NCBI RefSeq assembly: GCF_000515275.1
Contig: NZ_KI911560.1
Span: forward strand, 2,842,124-2,906,123
Length of the DNA stretch: 64,000 bases
Direction of reading: 5' to 3'
Origin: Methylophilus sp. 5
GTDB lineage: Bacteria; Pseudomonadota; Gammaproteobacteria; Burkholderiales; Methylophilaceae
Shown here: in pieces, positions 1 through 8,132 of the stretch
How positions within the stretch are numbered: position 1 is the stretch's first letter
How the letters are laid out: each line of letters opens with the position of its first letter
Notes under the pieces: generated by a model
The model's database searches: none
The model's input: only the letters and a program-made list of their open reading frames with translations
Told to the model about the DNA's origin: nothing
Translations under genes and position numbers: made by a program

Positions 1-677
1 ATGGCCATATTACACAGCGTCATGCGGCCCTCCATCGACAAGCCACGAATCACTTCGCCGCCAAACTCAATGGCGTAACCTGTGCCACCAGCCGTACCGA
101 TTTTGCCGATAATCGCCAGCGCGACGTCTTTTGCCGTTACACCTTTGCCTAATTGGCCATCTACACGCACCAGCATGCTTTTGGATTTTTTAGCTACCAG
201 TGTTTGTGTCGCCATCACGTGCTCGACCTCAGAGGTGCCGATACCATGTGCCAGAGCACCAAAGGCGCCATGAGTCGAGGTGTGGCTATCACCACAGACC
301 ACGGTCATGCCTGGCAAGGTGGTGCCATTTTCAGGCCCAATGACGTGAATAATGCCTTGATCTTTGTTTTTAAACGGAAAATACACCAGGGCACCAAACT
401 CCTTGATGTTGTTATCCAGTGTTTCCACCTGCAGGCGTGAGATCGGGTCTTCAATGCCTTTGTCCCAGTCTTTGGTCGGCGTATTGTGGTCAGGGTTGGC
501 CACAATGCTGGAGTTGCGCCATGGTTTACGGCCTGCAATACGCAGCCCTTCAAACGCCTGCGGGCTGGTGACTTCATGTACCAGATGACGGTCGATATAA
601 ATCAAACAGGTGCCGTCCGCCTCTTCACGCACCACATGCGATTCCCACAATTTGTCGTACAGCGTTTTGCTTGCCAT
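1..677 (-). CDS. leuC: 3-isopropylmalate dehydratase large subunit, 5' part only
   Basis: This gene runs off the left edge of the window, so only about the first 225 of some 470 codons are present. The translation begins [14 protein letters not shown] and contains the aconitase-family stretch [19 protein letters not shown] near residue 130, which is diagnostic for LeuC. LeuC with LeuD isomerises 2-isopropylmalate to 3-isopropylmalate in leucine synthesis; in many bacteria the same enzyme also processes citramalate for isoleucine, which fits the cimA gene nearby. The three cysteine ligands of the 4Fe-4S cluster would lie beyond the edge and cannot be checked. The start is the ATG whose complement is at 675-677, preceded by GAAAGGAACAGTC as a ribosome binding site. 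It is divergent from the regulator starting at 797. Confidence 0.95.
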   Translation of the reverse strand, partial: MASKTLYDKLWESHVVREEADGTCLIYIDRHLVHEVTSPQAFEGLRIAGRKPWRNSSIVANPDHNTPTKDWDKGIEDPISRLQVETLDNNIKEFGALVYFPFKNKDQGIIHVIGPENGTTLPGMTVVCGDSHTSTHGAFGALAHGIGTSEVEHVMATQTLVAKKSKSMLVRVDGQLGKGVTAKDVALAIIGKIGTAGGTGYAIEFGGEVIRGLSMEGRMTLCNMA

Positions 678-760
678 GACTGTTCCTTTCTTACCACGCA
701 AATATTGATAAACCTTGCGCAGAATACCGAAGTTTCAATACCCTTACAAGAATACAGTTT

Positions 761-779
761 ATACTAGTATTAAGACTAA
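761..779. promoter_or_regulatory. Candidate operator between leuC and the divergent regulator
   Basis: The 119-bp divergent intergenic region holds the perfect palindrome ATACTAGTAT (761-770), followed by a second, related half (AGACTAATA). The paired ACTAGTATTA / AGACTAATA halves just upstream of the regulator's ribosome binding site resemble an autoregulatory site. This is only a pattern; no known consensus is matched. Confidence 0.25.
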
Positions 780-796
780 TAGGATAAGCAAATCAA

Positions 797-1588
797 ATGG
801 ATACGAGACGCCAGGAACTGGCTGAATTTTTACAAGCGATGCGTCAACGCGGATCACCGGAAGAGTTCGGCTTTCCTTCAGGTTCGCGGCGGCGCACACA
901 AGGCTTACGCCGTGAAGAAGTGGCGCAACTGGCCAGCATCAGCGCCACCTGGTACACCTGGATAGAACAGGCACGCGAGGTCAATGTCTCCGCCGAAGCA
1001 CTGGATAGGCTTGCGTCTGCGCTTAAACTCAGTAAATCAGAACGCAGCTATTTATTTGATATGGCAGACAGGCGCGACCCACACGCCCATCAAAGCGAGG
1101 TCGATACCGCGCCTGAAACATTGGTGACCATGCTGGCACAGATCCAGATCCCCGCCTACATTATGGGCCGCACCTGGGATATCTTGGCCTGGAATCAAGC
1201 AGCCGGCGCCTTGTTTACCGGTTTGCTCGATGTGGCGTGGCCACACCCTCAGCGCCCCAACCTGCTACGTTTTGTCTTTACCAACCCGCAAGCAAGGCAG
1301 TTCGTTTACAATTGGGATATGCGCGCGCGCAGACTGGTCGCAGAGTTTAGGGCAGATTGTCGCTCGCGATTAGAGGAACCAGAAGTGCAGCAATTGGTCA
1401 GTGAATTAAGTGCCAGCGCGGAGTTTACACAATTTTGGAAGCAACATGACGTGCTGGAAAGACAAGGCGGCCAGCGAGAATTCCAGCATCCAGCACATGG
1501 GCTGATACACTTTCAACAAGTCACGCTAAGGCCTGTTGAGCAGGAACAGCTAAAACTGGTGCTGTTGCAGCCAGCCAAGAGCGCATAA
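797..1588 (+). CDS. XRE-family regulator with MmyB-like ligand-binding domain
   Basis: A 263-residue protein with an N-terminal helix-turn-helix (about residues 25-85, with LRREEVAQLASISATWYTWIEQ, the recognition-helix signature of this family) followed by the MmyB-like PAS domain (about 105-255, including AWNQAAGALF and the NLLRFVFTNP motif). Proteins of this class are common one-component regulators, usually sitting next to a target redox or transport gene. Here the gene is divergent from leuC and is followed 24 bases later by pagP, so either could be a target; nothing in the sequence decides. The ATG is preceded by AGGATAAG at a suitable distance. The family assignment is firm; the ligand and targets are unknown. 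Confidence 0.85.
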   Translation: MDTRRQELAEFLQAMRQRGSPEEFGFPSGSRRRTQGLRREEVAQLASISATWYTWIEQAREVNVSAEALDRLASALKLSKSERSYLFDMADRRDPHAHQSEVDTAPETLVTMLAQIQIPAYIMGRTWDILAWNQAAGALFTGLLDVAWPHPQRPNLLRFVFTNPQARQFVYNWDMRARRLVAEFRADCRSRLEEPEVQQLVSELSASAEFTQFWKQHDVLERQGGQREFQHPAHGLIHFQQVTLRPVEQEQLKLVLLQPAKSA

Positions 1589-1611
1589 CACCTACACCCT
1601 TAAAAATTGAT

Positions 1612-2151
1612 ATGAAAATATACGGACTACTATTAATCGCAACAGCCAGCCTCAACGCTTGTGCAGAGACACAAGAAGGTTGGTATGGGCAACTAAAAAA
1701 TCACCTGGTCGATGTGTGGGACAAAGCGGATCAAACAGATTTATATGTGCCGCTGGTGACATATCACAATCGCAGCATGTACTCGAGAGAGAAAATTGAT
1801 TCATTTAACGAGCGGCCATGGGGCTTAGGCATAGGCAAGTCAACCCGCGATGCAGATAGCAATTGGGACGGCTATTATGTGATGGCGTTTAAAGACTCCC
1901 ACGATGACTGGGAACCGATTGTGGGTTATGGACACGTTAAAAATCTGGTCGGCCAGGCCAATGGCTTGAATGCTGGCGTTGGATTGACGGCCGGCTTCAC
2001 GGCCAGAAGCGATTATAACTACAAGCCATTGCCTGTATTGTTACCGATTGCGGCAGTGGGATACGATACAGTGATCGTCAACGCCACCTATGTGCCAGGC
2101 ACCAAGGGTAACGGCAATGTGCTGTTTATGTGGTCAACCGTGGCGTTTTAA
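1612..2151 (+). CDS. pagP: Lipid A palmitoyltransferase PagP
   Basis: A 179-residue outer membrane beta-barrel acyltransferase that moves palmitate from a phospholipid to lipid A. The family hallmarks are present: the catalytic His in the YHNRSMY stretch (His52), NERPWGLGIG at about 66-75, the Asp-Ser pair of FKDSHDDWEP (Asp95, Ser96), and PLPVLLPIAAVGY at about 140. The first 17-19 residues form a signal peptide; LNAC could be either a weak lipobox (Cys17) or the end of a type I signal. It starts 24 bases after the upstream regulator with no strong Shine-Dalgarno sequence, so it may be co-transcribed. PagP is best known from Gram-negative host-associated bacteria, where it strengthens the outer membrane against cationic peptides; here it presumably serves envelope stress resistance. 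Confidence 0.88.
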   Translation: MKIYGLLLIATASLNACAETQEGWYGQLKNHLVDVWDKADQTDLYVPLVTYHNRSMYSREKIDSFNERPWGLGIGKSTRDADSNWDGYYVMAFKDSHDDWEPIVGYGHVKNLVGQANGLNAGVGLTAGFTARSDYNYKPLPVLLPIAAVGYDTVIVNATYVPGTKGNGNVLFMWSTVAF

Positions 2152-2171
2152 TCAATGCTAGCCAAGGCTAG

Positions 2172-3740
2172 TTAAAGACGAATCAGCTTATATTCCAGCG
2201 CATCTTTTAATGCCAGCCAAGAAGCTTCTATAATGTCTGACGAGACACCAATCGTGGTCCAGTTGCTTTGTTGATCGGTAGACTCAATCAGCACCCGCAC
2301 CTTGGCCGCCGTGGCTTGGTTTGAATCCAGCACCCGTACTTTGTAGTCAACCAGTTTAATGTCTTTAATCGCCGGGTAAAACTGCTCCAGCGCCTGCCGC
2401 ATGGCTTTATCCAGCGCATTGACCGGGCCATCGCCTTGCACGGTGGCGCTAGACGCCTGGTCATTGACGCAAATTTGAATGGTGGCGGTAGAATTTTGAC
2501 CACGGCCAGAAGGTTCGTCGATATTGACGTTGTAATGTTTCAAACTAAAAAACGGCTCAAATTTACCTAGCAATTTTTGCATCAGCAATTCAAACGAGCC
2601 TTCAGCATTTTCAAACTGATAGCCTGCATGTTCCAGCGCTTTTAGCTGTTCCAGTATATTCACTGCTGCGTCAGACTCTTTGGTTAAGCTCGGGTCAATT
2701 TGCTGTAGTTTACGTAAAATCGCGCCGCGCCCTGCCACTTCAGAGACTAAAATCTGGCGCTCATTACCCACTGTGCCGGGGTTAATATGCTCGTAAGATT
2801 TAGGGTTTTTATTCACTGCATCAATGTGCATACCGCCTTTGTGGGCAAATGCATCTTGTCCCACATACGGCGCCTTGTCATTAAAAGTCACATTAGCCAC
2901 TTCACTGACAAAGCGTGCCGCTGCCGTCAACTCTGCCAGCTGCGCATCCGAAATACATTCGAACCCAAGCTTTAACTGCACATTGGGGATAATAGAAACT
3001 AGGTTAGCATTGCCACAGCGCTCACCAATGCCATTAATCGTGCCTTGCACCTGACTCGCGCCAGCCTGTACGGCGGCAACCGAGTTAGCCACAGCCATCT
3101 CGCAGTCATTATGGCAATGAATACCAACCTGCACTGCTGGAAACTGTTTAACCACTGTTTGGGTGATTGCAAACACTTCATTCGGGAACGTGCCGCCATT
3201 GGTATCACATAAAGCCAGCACATCCGCGCCAGCTTCCACCGCGACTTGCAAGGTTTGCATGGCGTAATCAGCGTTGGCTTTATAGCCATCGTAAAAATGC
3301 TCGGCATCAAACACCACTTCTTTGCCCTGCGCTTTTAAATAAGCGATGGTGTCGCCTATCATGGCCAGGTTTTCCGGCAAGGTTGTGCGCAGAATATCTG
3401 TGACCTGGTAATCCCAGCTTTTGCCAAAAATCGCGACTGCCTGCGTATTAGCAGACAGCAGTGACTGCAAGTTTTTATCTTCTGCCGCCGAAATACCAAT
3501 TCGGCGCGTGCTGCCAAAAGCAATAATCTTGGCATGCTGTAATTGCAACTCACCAACGCGGGCGAAAAACTCAAGATCTTTAGGGTTGGAACCAGGATTG
3601 CCGGCTTCTATGTAGCCTATGCCTAACGCATCCAGGCGTTGTACGACCTTGAGTTTATCTTCAACTGAAAAAGACACGCCTTGTGCCTGCGCGCCATCAC
3701 GCAGGGTGGAGTCATAGGCAATGACGCGTCGATTAGCCAT
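2172..3740 (-). CDS. cimA: (R)-citramalate synthase
   Basis: A 522-residue enzyme of the LeuA/CimA family that condenses pyruvate with acetyl-CoA to give citramalate, the threonine-independent entry to isoleucine. The N-terminal TIM barrel has the DSTLRDGAQ active-site motif (residues 10-18), the HCHNDCEMAVANS metal-binding segment near 205, and GTINGIGERCGNANL near 235. The C-terminal allosteric LeuA_dimer domain covers about residues 390-520. The length and the DGAQAQGVSFS context fit CimA rather than LeuA (which has DGEQ). It is the last gene of an argD-argF-argG-cimA run, 5 bases after argG, so arginine and isoleucine synthesis genes share a transcript. Confidence 0.93.
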   Translation of the reverse strand: MANRRVIAYDSTLRDGAQAQGVSFSVEDKLKVVQRLDALGIGYIEAGNPGSNPKDLEFFARVGELQLQHAKIIAFGSTRRIGISAAEDKNLQSLLSANTQAVAIFGKSWDYQVTDILRTTLPENLAMIGDTIAYLKAQGKEVVFDAEHFYDGYKANADYAMQTLQVAVEAGADVLALCDTNGGTFPNEVFAITQTVVKQFPAVQVGIHCHNDCEMAVANSVAAVQAGASQVQGTINGIGERCGNANLVSIIPNVQLKLGFECISDAQLAELTAAARFVSEVANVTFNDKAPYVGQDAFAHKGGMHIDAVNKNPKSYEHINPGTVGNERQILVSEVAGRGAILRKLQQIDPSLTKESDAAVNILEQLKALEHAGYQFENAEGSFELLMQKLLGKFEPFFSLKHYNVNIDEPSGRGQNSTATIQICVNDQASSATVQGDGPVNALDKAMRQALEQFYPAIKDIKLVDYKVRVLDSNQATAAKVRVLIESTDQQSNWTTIGVSSDIIEASWLALKDALEYKLIRL

Positions 3741-3745
3741 AAAAG

Positions 3746-4969
3746 TTATTTTTTACGGCTGTGCAGGTTCGCGGCAATGCGCATACGTAAAGCATTGAGT
3801 TTGATAAAGCCGCCCGCGTCTTTTTGATCGTAAGCACCTTTGTCGTCTTCAAACGTTGCAATGGTCGAGTCAAACAATGAGTCTGTTTTGCTATCACGGC
3901 CGACCACAATCACATTACCTTTGTAGAGCTTCACACGCACCCAGCCATTCACCGTCGCCTGCGTATGGTCGATCAGCGTTTGCAGCGCCACACGCTCAGG
4001 GCTCCACCAGTAACCGTTGTAGATCAGGCTGGCGTAACGTGGCATCAGGTCATCTTTCAGATGCGCCACTTCGCGGTCCAGCGTGATGCTTTCAATCGCA
4101 CGGTGTGCTTTAAGAATAATCGTACCGCCAGGCGTTTCGTAGCAACCACGTGACTTCATGCCCACATAGCGGTTTTCTACCAAGTCTAAGCGACCAACGC
4201 CATGTTTGCCACCGATGCGGTTTAACTCAGCCAGAATCTCGTGCGCTTTCATGGCTTTACCATTCAAGGCAACAATGTCACCATTTTTGAACTCAATGTC
4301 CAGATACTCAGCCGCATCCGGCGCCTTTTCCGGTGACACGGTCCAGCGCCACATGTCTTCTTCAGCCTCGGCTGATGGGTCTTCCAGGTGACGGCCTTCG
4401 TAAGAAATGTGCAACAGGTTGGCATCCATAGAATATGGGCTGCCGCCTTGCTTGTGCTTCATTTCAACCGGGATACTGTGTTTTTCGGCATAAGCCAGCA
4501 GTTTTTCACGCGACAACAGATCCCATTCACGCCATGGGGCGATGATTTGAATATTCGGGTTGAGCGCATAAGCACCCAGCTCAAAACGCACCTGGTCGTT
4601 ACCTTTGCCGGTCGCACCATGTGAAATGGCATCGGCATTGGTTTGCTTGGCGATTTCAATCAGGCGCTTAGCGATCAGCGGACGCGCAATGGAGGTGCCG
4701 AGCAGATACTCACCTTCATACACCGTATTGGCGCGGAACATTGGAAACACAAAGTCGCGCACAAACTCTTCACGCAAGTCATCAATGTAAATCTCGCTGA
4801 CGCCAAATTTTTTGGCTTTTTCACGCGCAGGCTCCAGCTCTTCACCTTGGCCCAGGTCAGCAGTAAACGTCACCACTTCACATTGATAGGTATCTTGTAA
4901 CCACTTCAAAATCACCGAGGTATCCAGGCCGCCGGAATAGGCCAATACCGCTTTTTTAATATCGCTCAT
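3746..4969 (-). CDS. argG: Argininosuccinate synthase
   Basis: A 407-residue ATP-dependent ligase joining citrulline and aspartate in arginine synthesis. The N-terminal PP-loop [10 protein letters not shown] is at residues 10-19, and [10 protein letters not shown] follows at about 35-44. The KGNDQVRFE and [16 protein letters not shown] segments that bind citrulline and aspartate are intact. The length is typical of the short argG class. It lies 38 bases downstream of argF and 5 bases upstream of cimA. Cytoplasmic, homotetrameric by family knowledge. Confidence 0.97.
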   Translation of the reverse strand: MSDIKKAVLAYSGGLDTSVILKWLQDTYQCEVVTFTADLGQGEELEPAREKAKKFGVSEIYIDDLREEFVRDFVFPMFRANTVYEGEYLLGTSIARPLIAKRLIEIAKQTNADAISHGATGKGNDQVRFELGAYALNPNIQIIAPWREWDLLSREKLLAYAEKHSIPVEMKHKQGGSPYSMDANLLHISYEGRHLEDPSAEAEEDMWRWTVSPEKAPDAAEYLDIEFKNGDIVALNGKAMKAHEILAELNRIGGKHGVGRLDLVENRYVGMKSRGCYETPGGTIILKAHRAIESITLDREVAHLKDDLMPRYASLIYNGYWWSPERVALQTLIDHTQATVNGWVRVKLYKGNVIVVGRDSKTDSLFDSTIATFEDDKGAYDQKDAGGFIKLNALRMRIAANLHSRKK

Positions 4970-5007
4970 CTAAATTATCCCAAACTGAATTCATCTGGCT
5001 TGTGAAA

Positions 5008-5925
5008 TCAAGCCACTTTTCCTAACAACAAATATTCCATCAATGCTTTTTGCGTATGCAATCTGTTTTCTGCTTCGTCCCACACCACGCTTTGCGCGCC
5101 ATCAATCACCTCGGCAGAGACTTCTTCACCACGGTGCGCAGGCAGGCAATGCATAAACACGGCATCGGCTTTGGCCACTTTCATCATGTCAGCATCGACT
5201 TGCCAGTCGGCAAAGTCTTTGCGGCGCTCTTCGTTTTCGGCTTCAAAGCCCATTGAGGTCCACACATCAGTGGTCACCAAATCTGCGCCACGTGCGGCTT
5301 CCATCGGGTCGGCAAACGACTCGAAGTGCGAAGTGCCATACAAATTGGCGCGCTCAGGCTCTACTTCGTAGCCAGGCGGCGTAGACACATGTACGTTAAA
5401 GTCGAGCACTTCTGCCGCTTGCAACCAGGTGTTGCACACGTTATTGCTGTCGCCAATCCAGGCCACGGTTTTGCCCTGAATCGACCCGCGGTGCTCAATA
5501 AAGGTAAAAATATCGGCCAGTATCTGGCACGGATGGTATTCATTGGTCAGGCCATTGACCACCGGCACGCGTGAGTTTTGCGCAAAGCGCTCGATGATGC
5601 TTTGCTCAAAAGTGCGAATCATGACAATGTCGCTCATGCGCGAAATCACTTGTGCTGCATCTTCTACCGGCTCACCGCGACCCAGTTGCGAGTCGCGCGT
5701 GTTCAGGTAAATGGCAGAGCCACCCAATTGCTGCATGCCCGCTTCAAATGACAAGCGCGTGCGCGTACTGGCTTTTTCAAAAATCATGACCAGGGTACGG
5801 TCTACCAGCGGCCAGTATTGTTTGTAGTTTTTAAATTGCGATTTAATCCATTTGGCGCGGGCAAAGATATGCTCAATCTCGTCACGGGTCAGGTCGTTAA
5901 ACTGCAAAAAATGTTTAATACTCAT
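5008..5925 (-). CDS. argF: Ornithine carbamoyltransferase
   Basis: A 305-residue enzyme making citrulline from ornithine and carbamoyl phosphate. The carbamoyl-phosphate loop STRTRLSFE is at about 53-61 and the ornithine-side motif HCLPAHRGEE at about 264-273. The length matches anabolic trimeric OTCases. It sits 22 bases after argD and directly before argG, which is the order of use of the enzymes in the pathway. Confidence 0.97.
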   Translation of the reverse strand: MSIKHFLQFNDLTRDEIEHIFARAKWIKSQFKNYKQYWPLVDRTLVMIFEKASTRTRLSFEAGMQQLGGSAIYLNTRDSQLGRGEPVEDAAQVISRMSDIVMIRTFEQSIIERFAQNSRVPVVNGLTNEYHPCQILADIFTFIEHRGSIQGKTVAWIGDSNNVCNTWLQAAEVLDFNVHVSTPPGYEVEPERANLYGTSHFESFADPMEAARGADLVTTDVWTSMGFEAENEERRKDFADWQVDADMMKVAKADAVFMHCLPAHRGEEVSAEVIDGAQSVVWDEAENRLHTQKALMEYLLLGKVA

Positions 5926-5947
5926 AGTGTGTTGGGCACTTGTTAAA

Positions 5948-7138
5948 TCAAGCGCTTGCCTTTAAAAAATTCAATATCAGCGGCGCCAGTCTGCTCACCA
6001 GCTCATCCGCCTCTTGTTTGCTCATCACCAGCGATGGCAACAAACGAATTACTTTTTCTGAAGTCACATTAATCAGCAACTTGGCTGCCAGTGCCTGCTT
6101 GACCAGATCTGCACAGGGCTTATCTAACTCAATACCAATCATCATGCCAGCATTGCGTATATTGATAACCCCCGCCTCACCTTTGAGCGCAGCAGTAAAT
6201 TGCTCACGAATATAATCACCCACCTCTTCTGCGTTTTCACGCAGTTTTTCTTCGGTAATGATATCCAGCGTGGCTAAACCCGCAGCGGTTGCTAACGGGT
6301 TACCGCCAAACGTAGAGCCATGTTTGCCCGGGGTGAAAGTTTCAGCGGCAACGCCACGTGCAACACAAGCGCCAATCGGCACACCTGAGCCCAAGCCCTT
6401 GGCTAAGGTCATCACGTCTGGCACGATACCGGTATGCTGAAAAGCAAACCAGGTGCCGGTTCTGGCGATGCCAGACTGTACTTCATCGAGCATCAGCAAC
6501 CAGCCGTTGGCATCACAAATCTCACGCAAGCCTTGCAAGTAAGCCTTGAGGCTAGCCGGAATATGCACGCCACCCTCGCCCTGCACGGGCTCAACCAATA
6601 TCGCAACCACGTTATTTTTGTGTGAAGCAATGGTTTTAACCGCGTCAATATTATCAAATGGCACGCGCAAGAACCCACTGACCAAAGGCTCAAAACCAGC
6701 TTGCACCTTGCGGTTGCCGGTGGCAGACAAGGTTGCCATGGTGCGGCCATGAAAGCTTTGATCCATGACAATGATTTCAGGATGGTCTATGCCCTTGTTG
6801 TGGCCATACAGACGCGCCAGTTTAATGGCAGCCTCATTGGCTTCACAACCAGAGTTACAGAAGAACACACGATCCATGCCGGAGAGCTCAGCCAGTTTAT
6901 CGGCCAAGGCAGACTGCTCGGCAATCTGATAAATATTAGAAACATGGATCAGCCGGGCAATTTGCGCATTGAGCGCAGCCACAAATTTTGGATGGGCGTG
7001 ACCCAAGCCGTTGACTGCTACGCCTGACAGCGCATCCAGATAGCGATCACCGGCAGTGTCTGTTAACCAGACGCCCTCGCCTTTGACAAAAGTCACAGGC
7101 TGCCTGCCATAGGTGTTCATTAAGTGTTCCGAATGCAT
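5948..7138 (-). CDS. argD: Acetylornithine aminotransferase
   Basis: A 396-residue class III PLP-dependent aminotransferase. LMLDEVQSGIARTG (PLP-binding Asp) and the Schiff-base lysine in MTLAKGLGSGVPIGA are both present. I chose the ATG at 7138 (MHSEHLMNTYGRQPV) rather than the TTG at 7162: the longer frame would begin inside the T-run of an intrinsic terminator, while the ATG has AAAAAGGG 7-8 bases upstream. It heads the argD-argF-argG-cimA operon. In several bacteria this enzyme also acts in lysine synthesis (DapC activity); the sequence alone does not show whether it does here. Confidence 0.95.
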   Translation of the reverse strand: MHSEHLMNTYGRQPVTFVKGEGVWLTDTAGDRYLDALSGVAVNGLGHAHPKFVAALNAQIARLIHVSNIYQIAEQSALADKLAELSGMDRVFFCNSGCEANEAAIKLARLYGHNKGIDHPEIIVMDQSFHGRTMATLSATGNRKVQAGFEPLVSGFLRVPFDNIDAVKTIASHKNNVVAILVEPVQGEGGVHIPASLKAYLQGLREICDANGWLLMLDEVQSGIARTGTWFAFQHTGIVPDVMTLAKGLGSGVPIGACVARGVAAETFTPGKHGSTFGGNPLATAAGLATLDIITEEKLRENAEEVGDYIREQFTAALKGEAGVINIRNAGMMIGIELDKPCADLVKQALAAKLLINVTSEKVIRLLPSLVMSKQEADELVSRLAPLILNFLKASA

Positions 7139-7149
7139 TTCAAACCCTT

Positions 7150-7184
7150 TTTCAAAAAACAAAAACGGCGGCTTAAGCCGCCGT
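7150..7184 (-). terminator. Intrinsic terminator upstream of argD
   Basis: Read on the minus strand, an 8-bp stem (ACGGCGGC / GCCGCCGT) with loop TTAA is followed by a T-rich run. It separates the membrane-protein pair at 7201-7800 from the arginine operon, so argD must have its own promoter very close by or depend on read-through. Confidence 0.8.
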
Positions 7185-7200
7185 AAACGCCTTAAACCCG

Positions 7201-7692
7201 TTAAAAACCTAATACTGCACGATGACTCAATCCATTAGCCATGAAAAATAACATGGGTAAGGAGAGCATCAAATTAGTACGCGATGCCAGCATGGCAATA
7301 CGTCGTGCTTTATTTTTAGCCGCATCATCCGCGGGCACAAAACCAAGAATCTTTTTCTGGTTGGGCCAAATTAACGCCCAAACATTAAACAGCATAATAG
7401 TGCCTAACCAGGCACCCACGCCAATCAGCTCAAATCCATTACGCAATGCAAAAGCATCGGTAAAATGTGGCCCGAGCAAAGCAGCGCCTGCGAGCCAGGT
7501 CACCACAGCCGACCAGCGAAACCAGAGCAATGCGCGTGGGGCAATATGCTTGTTAATGCCGGCAGCAGTACCGTCTGCTGCTGCGGCTTTCAGGCCTGCC
7601 ATTTGCACCAGGTTAAAGTAGTAAAGCAAACCTACCCAGGTAATCCCGGCCAAAAAATGGATCCAGCGTGCGAGTGCGGGCATCAGCTCCAT
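7201..7692 (-). CDS. Small PuuD-like (urate oxidase N-terminal domain) membrane protein
   Basis: A 163-residue protein with about four membrane segments (near 10-28, 55-75, 88-108 and 138-155). The conserved features RWIHFLAGITWVGLLYYFN at the start, the WPNQKK motif at about 109-114, and the RTNLMLSLPMLFFM segment near the end resemble the membrane part of PuuD-type urate hydroxylases. The cytochrome c domain of true PuuD is absent, so urate oxidation should not be assumed. It follows a 34-residue membrane peptide gene by 3 bases and the two are clearly translated together. The terminator at 7150-7184 closes this unit. Confidence 0.6.
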   Translation of the reverse strand: MELMPALARWIHFLAGITWVGLLYYFNLVQMAGLKAAAADGTAAGINKHIAPRALLWFRWSAVVTWLAGAALLGPHFTDAFALRNGFELIGVGAWLGTIMLFNVWALIWPNQKKILGFVPADDAAKNKARRIAMLASRTNLMLSLPMLFFMANGLSHRAVLGF

Positions 7693-7695
7693 GGA

Positions 7696-7800
7696 TTAGC
7701 TCCCTGCCACAATAAAATTTTTCAGGAAAAAAACCAGAGCCAGGGTTAATAGCAACCCTGAGATGATGGACCCAGCGACAGATTCCAGCGGATTTTTCAT
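7696..7800 (-). CDS. 34-residue single-pass membrane peptide
   Basis: A short frame reading MKNPLESVAGSIISGLLLTL and ending FLKNFIVAGS, with one hydrophobic segment from about residue 8 to 26. It has a strong GGGGTG ribosome binding site and its stop lies 3 bases before the start of the PuuD-like gene, which argues for a real, translationally coupled gene. I do not recognise the family. It could be a small subunit or stabiliser of the next protein. Confidence 0.6.
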   Translation of the reverse strand: MKNPLESVAGSIISGLLLTLALVFFLKNFIVAGS

Positions 7801-8132
7801 ACGCACCCCAATCATGTATTGCACAGATAAACCTGACCGCTTGCAAAGCCTTGGCAAACTTGTCGCGCGCCACACAATTGCACTTGCGAACTGTTTGCTC
7901 TAACCTCAAGTCAGGATTCGTTTTTTTCTAGTTTTAAACCAATTCTGGCGAATGCTAGAGATTACCGCAAAAGCCTTTTGTTGACAAGTTTGTGCAAGCA
8001 CTACACCTACGGCTTTACCACCTATAAAGTGTGGCTAATGCAGCGTGTTTTTCGATTTATATTATAATGCGCGGCGGCATTATGATTGTGCGTTTGACAT
8101 CCAGGCGCCTCAACACAGGGGAATCACATACC
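7801..8132. other. Divergent intergenic region before mqo
   Basis: This 332-base stretch contains no convincing gene. A TATAAT hexamer at 8063-8068 could be the mqo -10 element, though no good -35 lies at the right distance; TTGACA at 7981 is another candidate. A short imperfect palindrome CCACCTATAAAGTGTGG is at about 8018-8034. Confidence 0.3.

Noticed and set aside
7162..7162. TTG start for argD giving 8 extra residues
   Set aside because: The codon lies in the T-run of an intrinsic terminator; the ATG at 7138 has a good ribosome binding site.
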